A model generated the notes under the pieces. The model was given only the letters and a program-made list of their open reading frames with translations. It ran no database searches and was not told where the DNA came from. Positions 25,144 to 33,138 of a DNA stretch of 59,472 bases are shown here, in pieces. The position numbers and the translations under genes are program-made. Origin of the DNA: JAGZEG01 sp963930185. Lineage in GTDB: Bacteria > Actinomycetota > Coriobacteriia > Coriobacteriales > UMGS124. Every line of letters starts with the position of its first letter. The stretch's first letter is position 1. The DNA is taken from the NCBI GenBank assembly GCA_963930185.1, contig CAWVLT010000057.1, positions 1-59,472 of the forward strand, given 5' to 3'.

Positions 25144-26169
25144 ATGGTGAGGTATCGCATCTCGTCCGCCATCGCGTCAGCACTCGTCGTCACGACCCTT
25201 GCCGGCGGTGCGGCGTTTGCCGCAACTCCCATTTTCGCCAGCGAGGCCTCAAGCGAGACAAGCGAGGCCACGGCCCAGGCCGGCACGGTGGAGGCACAGT
25301 CCATCGGACTCGAGGGCGTGAGCAACGCCCGGCAGCTCGGCGGCTATGAGACAGTCGACGGTCGCCACGTGAAGGACGGCGTGCTGTTGCGCACCGGCGC
25401 CCTGTCCGAGGCAACCGAGGCCGATATCACCAAGCTCGTGGACGAGTACAACCTGGGAACCATCGTCGACTTCCGCACGAGCTCGGAGATCGCCTCCGCG
25501 CCCGACCCCGTGATCGACGGCGTGGAGAACGTCTGGTGCTCCGTGATGGAGGAGACGCCCGCCGACTCCACCGAAGCCGACGGAGAGGTGACGGCTTCCA
25601 CAACAGCCGACTCCGCAACCCCCGATGGCGACGACACCGGCGCCCAGCTCGCCGGAGCTGCCGCGACAGCGGGCGGCTCCGACATGATTGCCATGCTTGT
25701 CGGTTACGCCGAGTCCGCCGACCTGTCCGACATGTACGTGACGATGGCCGGCAACGTGCACTATCAGCAGGGCTACCGCGAGTTCTTCGACGTGCTACTC
25801 AACAATGAGGACGGCAAGGCCGTGTTGTGGCACTGCACCGGCGGTAAGGATCGCGCCGGGTTCGCCGCGGTGCTCGTGCTCTCGGCCCTGGGCGTCGACG
25901 CGCAGACCGCGCTTGACGACTTCGCCCTTACCAATGAGTTCAACGCCGACCAGATCGCCTATATGACCTCGGCTGCCGAGGAGGCCGGCTACAGCGAGGA
26001 GCAGGCCCAGGCCGTGGCCACGCTCACTGGCGTCGATCGCGCCTACATGGAGAAGGCGCTTGACTTCATCGACGAGGAGTACGGCTCCATGGACGAGTAC
26101 CTGCACAACCAGATCGGCCTGACCGACGAGGAGATCGCACAGCTCCAGGAGATGTACCTGGAGGAGTAG
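25144..26169 (+). CDS. Exported tyrosine/lipid phosphatase-like protein
   Basis: A 341-residue secreted protein of the MptpB-type phosphatase family (Y_phosphatase3). The signal peptide is SAIASALVVTTLAGGAAFA. The domain begins at GLEGVSNARQLGGYETVDGR, with the general-acid region at IVDFRTSSE, and has the catalytic P-loop WHCTGGKDRAGFAAV with Cys231 and Arg237. It closes with a UIM-like helix (LDFIDEEYGSMDEYLH). An insert rich in Thr, Ala and Asp lies near residues 140-175. Substrates may be phosphotyrosine, phosphoserine or phosphoinositides. GGAGG lies nine bases before the ATG. Confidence 0.85.
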   Translation: MVRYRISSAIASALVVTTLAGGAAFAATPIFASEASSETSEATAQAGTVEAQSIGLEGVSNARQLGGYETVDGRHVKDGVLLRTGALSEATEADITKLVDEYNLGTIVDFRTSSEIASAPDPVIDGVENVWCSVMEETPADSTEADGEVTASTTADSATPDGDDTGAQLAGAAATAGGSDMIAMLVGYAESADLSDMYVTMAGNVHYQQGYREFFDVLLNNEDGKAVLWHCTGGKDRAGFAAVLVLSALGVDAQTALDDFALTNEFNADQIAYMTSAAEEAGYSEEQAQAVATLTGVDRAYMEKALDFIDEEYGSMDEYLHNQIGLTDEEIAQLQEMYLEE

Positions 26170-26205
26170 ACCGGGTCTGCCTCAAAGAGCCATGTTTTAC
26201 CAAAA

Positions 26206-26245
26206 GTGGCGAGATCACAAGCAACAGAATTCGTGATCTCGCCAC
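26206..26245. terminator. Bidirectional terminator
   Basis: GTGGCGAGATCAC (26206-26218) and its exact complement (26233-26245) surround a 14-base loop, between convergent genes. The minus-strand copy is followed by TTTTGG. Confidence 0.75.
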
Positions 26246-26276
26246 CCATCATCTTACAAAACGGCAATCTGACTTT

Positions 26277-27896
26277 TTACTTCTCGGCCAAAGCGCTGCG
26301 TGCCGCAATACGGCCAAAGGCAAGGCACTCGGCCAGGTTGCCGCCGCCCTGGTAATGACCCGACCAAACCGAGCCAAACTCGCCTGCCGAATACAATCCA
26401 GGAACAGGATTGCCTTCGAGATCAATCACTCGAGCCAAGGCGTCCCTAACAGGTCCGCCATCAGTATTAAGCATGGCAGGCACGCACCGCATGGCGTAGA
26501 ACGGTGCAGTTGTAATGGGGTTCAGCGTGGACTCAGGACGATAGAAAGAAAGGTCCCTGCCATTTTCGCAGTATGTATTCCATGTCTCTATCGTCTGAAC
26601 AAGCTCATCAGCAGGAAGACCCACCTGCTCGGCAAGCTCTTCAATTGTGTCTGCCGAATAGCCAAATCCTTCTGAAACCGGGTCCTCACCCTGAGCCGCA
26701 TAGCAGCCGGCATCCATAGCCGCTTGGTCACAGATAAACCAGCTCTCGGCTGGCATGGGAAGCAAATGCCAGTCTCCACCGAACTGCATGTGCCCGTGTC
26801 GGCTAGAGACAGTCGACTCCAAAGACACCCCATTCTCATGTTGTGACCAGTCATAGGTGCAGCATGCATCCCAGTCCATATAAAAACGACGGCCGTTTGA
26901 ACCGACAGTAATACCGTATTCTTTCAGCGGATTTCCGCTTCCAGAATAAATTCCCCAGGAAGAGTCATCAAGAGTGCGAATTGCATTCCACATACCCGCT
27001 CCGGCATTCATATGCCACATGGCGGCACCGAGCCTAGAGCAGATAAGATGGCCGTCACCAGTATTGTGAACAGCGGCAACTGGCTTGGCATCCGGCTGGG
27101 AGAAGTAGTTAGCCATCATCTGCGGATTGTTTTCAAAACCACCGCACGTCATAATAACGCCCTTATTAGCCTTGATATGAATCTCCGCGCCTTCGGCGTT
27201 TGTGTACACTCCGCCAAGAACGCGCTTACTTTCCGGGTCTTGGACAAGGGCCGTCAGTGGGCATTCAAGCTTGTGTTGAATCTGAGGTAGTCCGGCTATT
27301 TTATCAAGCATAAGATCGACGATATGGGTGTATTTCCCAATGAATGACATCATGACGCCACAATAGTTTGCATGTTCAAGTTCGGGCCACTCGGGAAAGC
27401 ACGCCAGGTTCTCCGTCCCCGTGAGCACAGTCATATCCTCATCGCTGACACCTAGCTGATTGACCCATTCATGGTTCTGGCAGAGCTCGTTAGCATATGC
27501 CTCCAACACGTCATCAGGCGTTCCCGTCTTATCGCTATGGCGCAGTTCCTTGAGGTAAGCAAAGACCTCGGCTTCATTTCCCGGCTGACCATATATAACG
27601 CAGCTCGAGGAAAAACGACTGTTTCCACCCCCAAAATCGCTCGGGCTCTTTTCAAGCAAGACAACAGAAATATCGCTGCCGCCTTCAAGGGCAGCACAAA
27701 CAGCTGCCGCCTGTCCAGCAAGTCCTCCACCAACAATCAGAAGATCCGCCTCCTCATCCCATTGAAACTGAGGCTCATCCGCCTGGGCATAATCCGGATT
27801 TGCTACAAATCCAAGCCCGGATACCCCAGCGATGAGAAGGGTGGCCCCTGCCGTGCCAACAAACTGTCTCCTCGTACCAACCACGCTCTGATTCAT
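26277..27896 (-). CDS. Tat-exported FAD-dependent oxidoreductase, divergent type
   Basis: A 539-residue flavoprotein. The Tat signal is TRRQFVGTAGATLLIAGVSG. The FAD site is ADLLIVGGGLAGQAAAVCAA, then KSPSDFGGGNSRFSSSC. The C-terminal region reads MLNTDGGPVRD and SGHYQGGGNLAECLAFGRIA, which departs from the HHTMGGI/HGANRLGGNA pattern of fumarate reductases, so the substrate is probably different. Coriobacterial flavoproteins of this broad type include small-molecule reductases. GGGAGG precedes the ATG. It lies 161 bp downstream of the LuxR gene at 28058 in the same direction, and GC content of both is well below the neighbours, which suggests joint acquisition. Confidence 0.83.
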   Translation of the reverse strand: MNQSVVGTRRQFVGTAGATLLIAGVSGLGFVANPDYAQADEPQFQWDEEADLLIVGGGLAGQAAAVCAALEGGSDISVVLLEKSPSDFGGGNSRFSSSCVIYGQPGNEAEVFAYLKELRHSDKTGTPDDVLEAYANELCQNHEWVNQLGVSDEDMTVLTGTENLACFPEWPELEHANYCGVMMSFIGKYTHIVDLMLDKIAGLPQIQHKLECPLTALVQDPESKRVLGGVYTNAEGAEIHIKANKGVIMTCGGFENNPQMMANYFSQPDAKPVAAVHNTGDGHLICSRLGAAMWHMNAGAGMWNAIRTLDDSSWGIYSGSGNPLKEYGITVGSNGRRFYMDWDACCTYDWSQHENGVSLESTVSSRHGHMQFGGDWHLLPMPAESWFICDQAAMDAGCYAAQGEDPVSEGFGYSADTIEELAEQVGLPADELVQTIETWNTYCENGRDLSFYRPESTLNPITTAPFYAMRCVPAMLNTDGGPVRDALARVIDLEGNPVPGLYSAGEFGSVWSGHYQGGGNLAECLAFGRIAARSALAEK

Positions 27897-28057
27897 ACAT
27901 TTCCTCCCTGTCATTGAGCCTGATTTCGAAAAATGCAGGCCGAAACCACCTGTGCCTTGAATAGGCAGTTTTATGTTGCTCTCGACAAAGAGGATCTGGT
28001 ATCCCATTTTCCGGGAGGGTGCCCTCGATCCCTCCCTCCCAAAAACTTGGTATAGAC

Positions 28058-29554
28058 CTATTTACCTGTATTGGCCTCGATTTCTGCATCCACCAAATCC
28101 ATAACGCCCTGTCTGGTGTGTATGTCAAGCTTTGCGTAAACGCTCTTGAGATACGTGTTGACTGTGCCTGACGTAATCCCGAGTATTGTAGAGATCTTCT
28201 TGCTGGTATGACCTAGAGAAAGCCAATACAGAACATCCGTCTCACGGGGAGTTAGGCCGTAAATGTCAGCAAGCTCTTTACAGCATGCAAGACGCGTGTT
28301 CACAAGCTGCGTCTGACCAACCTGTGACTTTCCTTCAGTCTTGAATACCAACACCATGAAGAAGAACGTAATGGCAACGACCGTCAGAACGCCCAACGTA
28401 AACGTAACACCGCCGACTTGCCGTTGAATATCTATCGTTTCATCCATTAGCAAACGAGGAAAGAGAAGGTACCTGAGTATGGCGGGTAAGCAATATGCTA
28501 GTCCAATAAAAGCCGAGGGAAGAACATGATATGCACGAGCACCGCTTCCCGTCAGTATGATAATCAAGATCAACAGCAAGACATTGGGTGCACGGGAAAG
28601 AGACATCACAGCTCCCAGCAACACGTATAAGGTATCAACTTTATACGCAAAGAAAGAGATGGAGAGTATGCCGATGAAAATGACGGCCAGCAGTAGCAAG
28701 CCTGGTACAAACAGATAGTCAATTACCGATGCATGTCGTCTTACAGAGGCAACGACAGCGGCCAACAAAATCATGTGAAACGCAAAAGCAACCGTAAGAG
28801 GCAATGGTGCATCCCCTAGATACTCAAGAGACGGCTGCGCTACGTATATAAACGACAAGAGCACATGGGCTATCAGACTGGCCAAGCAAGATACAGAAAG
28901 TAATATCGTTCTACTTCGTCTTCCTGTATGGGATTTATGCAAAAACAGCCCCTCAGCTGGACGGCGGAGCAATCCATGGCGAACAGCAAAAAGCAAGACG
29001 CATGATGTAAGAGGAAGGCCGACAATCGCCATCACATCATAATAGGGAGCATTCAAACAAACCGCAAACACAACGAGTGAGATTGCCTGTCCGCTAATTG
29101 CCGCGCTCGATGACACGAGGAAACCAGAGCACAAGGATTGAAAGCAAAGCAGACGAATGACCTGGATGCCAATAACAGCCAGACTCATTCCATAAAGGGC
29201 AGCTATACAATATATAATTATATTCGGTATTATATTTCCATATAATTGAGTAGAATACAAAGAAGCTGTAGCAATAAACGATATAATAGCTATTAGTAAC
29301 ATCAAGATCCACGAATGAGCGATAAAACGCAACTTCGACCAGAAAACCGCAGAAGCCAGCAACAGGATAACCATCGATGCCATTGAAACCGCAAAAGACA
29401 GGTCTATCTTATCCGTCAAACCGATGAACAGTGTCGTGTGATAAAAAGCATGCTGCAGATAGGGGGAGTAGCAAAACATTGCCAAAAAGCAGCAGACGAA
29501 AGCTGACAACCTGCGGCTTTCAGGATAGCCTGTGTCCTTCTGCTCAAGAACCAT
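28058..29554 (-). CDS. Membrane LuxR-family regulator
   Basis: A 498-residue protein with about 12 hydrophobic helices in residues 15-415 (for example MVILLLASAVFW, LIALLIAHVLLSFIYVA-like spans) and a C-terminal LuxR HTH (YGLTPRETDVLYWLSLGHTS, GTVNTYLKSVYAKLDIHTRQ). The membrane part probably senses a signal; the HTH would control the adjacent Tat flavoprotein gene, a pairing typical of Coriobacteriia. The base composition is distinctly AT-richer than most of the window. AGGA lies directly before the ATG, a weak site. It is the intact counterpart of the split gene at 21818. Confidence 0.86.
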   Translation of the reverse strand: MVLEQKDTGYPESRRLSAFVCCFLAMFCYSPYLQHAFYHTTLFIGLTDKIDLSFAVSMASMVILLLASAVFWSKLRFIAHSWILMLLIAIISFIATASLYSTQLYGNIIPNIIIYCIAALYGMSLAVIGIQVIRLLCFQSLCSGFLVSSSAAISGQAISLVVFAVCLNAPYYDVMAIVGLPLTSCVLLFAVRHGLLRRPAEGLFLHKSHTGRRSRTILLSVSCLASLIAHVLLSFIYVAQPSLEYLGDAPLPLTVAFAFHMILLAAVVASVRRHASVIDYLFVPGLLLLAVIFIGILSISFFAYKVDTLYVLLGAVMSLSRAPNVLLLILIIILTGSGARAYHVLPSAFIGLAYCLPAILRYLLFPRLLMDETIDIQRQVGGVTFTLGVLTVVAITFFFMVLVFKTEGKSQVGQTQLVNTRLACCKELADIYGLTPRETDVLYWLSLGHTSKKISTILGITSGTVNTYLKSVYAKLDIHTRQGVMDLVDAEIEANTGK

Positions 29555-29720
29555 TCCTGTCAGTTCCTATCTGCGAAATCCAGCTTGACAGAGTAGAGTA
29601 TATCCCAACTTCCGATTACTCCACTTATCCGGGTGCCTTCGCACGCCTTGCACCTTCTCAATTGCTTCCAGTCACAACATGACTCGGTCGATCAGGTAAG
29701 CCATGAACAGCGCAGGACAA

Positions 29721-29826
29721 GAGCGACACGACCGTAATAACGCAGCGATCCTGCATACATCCGGACATTCTGGCAAGCCATTTTGTCCGAATACATGCAG
29801 GATCGCCCGTGTAACGCGTGTCGCTC
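29721..29826. repeat. 106-bp imperfect palindrome
   Basis: Outer arms GAGCGACACG (29721-29730) and its complement (29817-29826) enclose inner arms starting GCGATCCTGCAT (29745-29767) and their near-complement (29784-29806), with a 16-base loop. The arms are too long for an ordinary terminator. It lies in the 323-bp gap between lysA and the luxR gene, both on the minus strand; nothing else is visible there. Confidence 0.75.
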
Positions 29827-29877
29827 GGCGCGAGAGGCGCACAGCCGCGTCGCCAGCCGGCCGTCGATGCCCCGCCG

Positions 29878-31209
29878 CTACTCCCCCGGCCTCCAGCGGG
29901 CCGCCTTGCTGGCGGCAAACGCCTCGCTGGCGGCGGCGTCCTCGGCCAGGATGCCCGCCATGAACGGCGTCTGGTCGAACGTGGCAAAGTAGTCGGCCGG
30001 CGTCTCGGCACGGCGGATCACCTCGAAGGAGCCGTCGCCTCTGAGCAGCACCTCGGCCGAGCGCAGCTTGCCGTTGTAGTTGTATCCCATGCTAAAGCCA
30101 TGGGCGCCCGTGTCGTGGATGTAGAGGATGTCGCCCATGTCGATCTTGGGCAGCGCACGGTCCACGGCGAACTTGTCGTTGTTCTCGCATAGGCCGCCGG
30201 TCACGTCGTAGACGTGGTCGCAGGGGGCATCCTCCTTGCCAAGCACGGTGATGTGGTGGTAGGCGCCGTACATGGCCGGGCGCATGAGGTTGGCGGCGCA
30301 GGCGTCCACGCCGACGTACTCCTTGTAGATATGCTTCTCGTGGATGGCCGTGGTCACCAGGGCCCCGAACGGCGCGAGCATGAAGCGCCCGAGCTCGGTG
30401 AGGATGGCCACGTCACCCATGCCCGCGGGCACCAGGATGCGCTCGTAGGCCGCGCGAACCCCATCGCCGATCACGGCGATGTCGTTGGCCGGCTGGTCGG
30501 GTCGGTAGTCCACGCCGATGCCGCCCGACAGGTTGACGTAGGCCACGTGCACCCCGGCGGCCTTCGAGACGCGCACCGCCAGCTCGAAGAGCTGCGTGGC
30601 GAGCTGCGGGTAGTACTCGTTGGTCACCGTGTTGCTCGCCAGGAAGGCGTGGATGCCGAAAGTCTTGGCACCGGCGGCCGCAAGGCGCGTGAACGCCTCG
30701 ACCATCTGGGCCTCGCTCATGCCGTACTTGGCATCCCCGGGGTTGTCCATGATGTCGGTGCCCAGGGCAAAGACCCCGCCGGGGTTGTAACGGCAGAAGA
30801 CGGTCTCGGGGACCTGGGCCACCTGCTCCAGGAAGTCCACCATGGTGAGGTCGTCCAGGTTGATGAGTGCGCCCAGCCGCGCGGCCTCGAACATGTCCTG
30901 CGCCGGCGTGTCGTTGCTCGAGAACATGATGTCGTGTCCGGCAAACCCGCACGCACGCGACAAGACGAGCTCGGTGTAGCTCGAGCAGTCGACCCCGCAC
31001 CCCTCCTCCTGCAGGATCTTGAGCAGGTAGGGGTTGGGCGTGGCCTTCACGGCGAAGTACTCGCGAAAGCCGGGGTTCCACGCAAACGCCTCGTTGATCT
31101 GGCGCGCGCGTGCGCGGATCCCCTCCTCGTCGTAGAGATGGAAGGGGGTGGGCACGCTCTGGGCGATCTCGCGCGCCTTCTCGAGCGTGATGAACGGCTT
31201 CTTCTCCAT
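29878..31209 (-). CDS. lysA: Diaminopimelate decarboxylase
   Basis: A 443-residue PLP enzyme that makes lysine from meso-diaminopimelate. It is a fold-type III (alanine-racemase-like) barrel: the PLP lysine K55 lies in REYFAVKATPNPYLL, the substrate side in CGVDCSSYTELVLS, the glycine loop in NLSGGIGVDYRP, the active-site Cys region in DVTGGLCENNDKFA, and a Tyr/Phe segment in GAHGFSMGYNYNGK closes the site. Slightly longer than average (about 420). It lies 30 bp after ridA and is surely in an operon with it. No lysine riboswitch is visible upstream. Confidence 0.92.
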   Translation of the reverse strand: MEKKPFITLEKAREIAQSVPTPFHLYDEEGIRARARQINEAFAWNPGFREYFAVKATPNPYLLKILQEEGCGVDCSSYTELVLSRACGFAGHDIMFSSNDTPAQDMFEAARLGALINLDDLTMVDFLEQVAQVPETVFCRYNPGGVFALGTDIMDNPGDAKYGMSEAQMVEAFTRLAAAGAKTFGIHAFLASNTVTNEYYPQLATQLFELAVRVSKAAGVHVAYVNLSGGIGVDYRPDQPANDIAVIGDGVRAAYERILVPAGMGDVAILTELGRFMLAPFGALVTTAIHEKHIYKEYVGVDACAANLMRPAMYGAYHHITVLGKEDAPCDHVYDVTGGLCENNDKFAVDRALPKIDMGDILYIHDTGAHGFSMGYNYNGKLRSAEVLLRGDGSFEVIRRAETPADYFATFDQTPFMAGILAEDAAASEAFAASKAARWRPGE

Positions 31210-31239
31210 GTGGGGGCGCTGTCCTTTCTGGCAAACTCT

Positions 31240-31617
31240 CTAGCGGGCGGCGATGGCCTCGATCTCCAGGCGCGCCTCGGGCTTGGGCAGGCTCGCCACG
31301 CCAAAGGCGCTGCGCGCGGGACAGGGCTGCGGGAAGCGCTCGGCATACACCTCGTTGACGGCGGCGAAATCGGCGATGTCAGCCAGGAACACCGTGGTCT
31401 TGACCACGTCGGCGAGGCCAAGGCCCGCCTCCTTGAGGATGGCCTCGAGGTTGTCGATGGACTGGGCAGCCTGGGCCTTCACGTCGGAGGGGATCTCGCC
31501 GGTGGCGGGGTTGATCGGCAGCTGGCCCGAGACGAAGACGAGCGAGCCCGCCTCCACGCCCTGCGAGTAGGGGCCGATGGCGGCGGGGGCGCCGGTGGTG
31601 GAGATGGCCTGCTTCAT
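31240..31617 (-). CDS. ridA: RidA-family enamine/imine deaminase
   Basis: A 125-residue trimeric protein that hydrolyses reactive 2-aminoacrylate-type imines produced by PLP enzymes. It has the signature GAPAAIGPYSQGVEAGSLVF, VSGQLPINPATGE, the catalytic Arg in CPARSAFGVASLP and the C-terminal EIEAIA. AGGAGGGTCC-type sequence precedes the ATG. First gene of the pair with lysA, a PLP enzyme, so its protective role fits. Confidence 0.93.
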   Translation of the reverse strand: MKQAISTTGAPAAIGPYSQGVEAGSLVFVSGQLPINPATGEIPSDVKAQAAQSIDNLEAILKEAGLGLADVVKTTVFLADIADFAAVNEVYAERFPQPCPARSAFGVASLPKPEARLEIEAIAAR

Positions 31618-31944
31618 AGGAGGGTCCTTTCTCTTCGCGTCTGGCAGCTTGCCCTGCCAGCTTCCCGCACGCCGCGCCCTCACACCGAGTAGGCCCGGCG
31701 AGGCACGACGCGCGTCCGTGACATGCATACGTTAGCACGAAACTAAAGAGTATTTGCGGTCGCCCTGCAGTCATCACGAGTAAGCTGGCAACGCCGACGT
31801 TTTTGTCCGTCGATGGATGTAAAGTTACGCCACAGGGCTACGACGCACGACGCTGCGCCACATGGCAGGCAACATGCGCGCACGCATGCGCAGGCAGGCG
31901 CGGGTCGTGCGCGGCACACGGCATAGACGTGAAGGGCGGTATGC
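31618..31944. other. Divergent promoter region, ridA / sbcD
   Basis: A 327-bp gap between the divergent ridA and sbcD genes. It contains no riboswitch-like structure that I can recognise and no small gene. AT-rich sequence near 31735-31755 is the likely site of promoters. Confidence 0.4.
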
Positions 31945-33138
31945 ATGAGACTTCTGCACGTAAGCGACCTGCACATCGGGAAGCGCGTCAACGAGTTCTC
32001 GATGTTCGACGACCAGCGATACATCCTGGGCCAGATCATCGACGTCATGGTCGAGCGCAAGGTGGACGCCCTGCTCATAGCAGGGGACGTGTACGACAAG
32101 TCCGCGCCCAGCTCCGAGGCGGTCGCCCTGCTCGACTGGTTCCTCGGCCAGGTCGCCGCCACCGGCACGCCCGTGTTCATGACGGCGGGCAACCACGACT
32201 CGGCCGAGCGCGTCGCGTATGCCAGCGCCCTGCTCGCCCGGCAGAACGTGTTCGTCTCGCCGGTGTATGACGGGACGATCACGCACGTGGAGCTCAGCGA
32301 CGAGCACGGCCCCGTGACGTTTTGGCTCATCCCCTTCCTCAAGCCGTCCGCGGTGCGCCCGTACTTCCCCGACGCGCAGATCGCCAGCTACACCGACGCC
32401 CTGCGCTGCGCGATCGACGCCTGCGACATCGACCAGCGCGTCCGCAACGTCGCGCTTGCCCACCAGTTCGTGACCTGGTCGGGCGGCGAGGTCGAGCGCA
32501 GCGAGTCGGAGCTGTCCCTGGGCGGCATGGACAACGTCGACGCGAGCGTCTTCGAGGCCTTTGACTACGTGGCGCTTGGCCATGTGCACCACCCCCAGCG
32601 CGTGGGGCGCGAGGAAGTGCGCTACAGCGGAAGCCCCCTCAAGTACTCGTTCTCCGAGATAGGCCGGCCAAAGTCGATGCCGCTGGTCGAGCTGGGCGCC
32701 AAGGGCGCGGCCACGTCGCAGGCCGCAGGCGACGCCAAGGCCGGCGGGTGCGTCGCCATCGAGCTGGTGCCGCTCGTCCCGATGCACGACATGCGGCAGA
32801 TCAAGGGCCCGCTCGCCGAGCTCACCTCCCCCGACCTCACGAGCGAGCTCAGCGAGCACGAGCGCCGCGACTACCTGCGCGTCATCCTGACCGACGAGCA
32901 GCCTCCCCTCGACGCCATCGGGAAGCTGCGGGCGGTCTACCCCAACGTCATGGGCATCGAGTATGACAACGCCCGCTCGCGCGCCGCCGGCCTGGAGGGA
33001 ACGGTCACCCCCGAGCAGCAGCTCGCAAATCCCCTCGAGCTGTTCGACGAGTTCTACCAGCGGCAGAACGGCTCGCCGATGAGCGAGGCGCAGACCGCCG
33101 TCGTGCGCGAAGAGCTCAACGCCATAGAGGTGATGTAG
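31945..33138 (+). CDS. sbcD: Exonuclease SbcD (Mre11-type nuclease)
   Basis: A 397-residue metallophosphoesterase, nuclease subunit of SbcCD, which cuts hairpins and processes DNA ends. Metal motifs are in order: DLHIGK (8-13), GDVYDK, GNHDS, a late His in ALAHQFVTW and GHVHHPQ. The C-terminal DNA-binding cap is present. The ribosome site is weak (GGGCGG). Its TAG stop is directly followed by the sbcC ATG, so the two are co-translated. Confidence 0.95.
   Translation: MRLLHVSDLHIGKRVNEFSMFDDQRYILGQIIDVMVERKVDALLIAGDVYDKSAPSSEAVALLDWFLGQVAATGTPVFMTAGNHDSAERVAYASALLARQNVFVSPVYDGTITHVELSDEHGPVTFWLIPFLKPSAVRPYFPDAQIASYTDALRCAIDACDIDQRVRNVALAHQFVTWSGGEVERSESELSLGGMDNVDASVFEAFDYVALGHVHHPQRVGREEVRYSGSPLKYSFSEIGRPKSMPLVELGAKGAATSQAAGDAKAGGCVAIELVPLVPMHDMRQIKGPLAELTSPDLTSELSEHERRDYLRVILTDEQPPLDAIGKLRAVYPNVMGIEYDNARSRAAGLEGTVTPEQQLANPLELFDEFYQRQNGSPMSEAQTAVVREELNAIEVM

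Noticed and set aside
31618..31745. Lysine riboswitch upstream of ridA-lysA
   Set aside because: The leader is too short and lacks the conserved five-helix core; I find no matching motifs.
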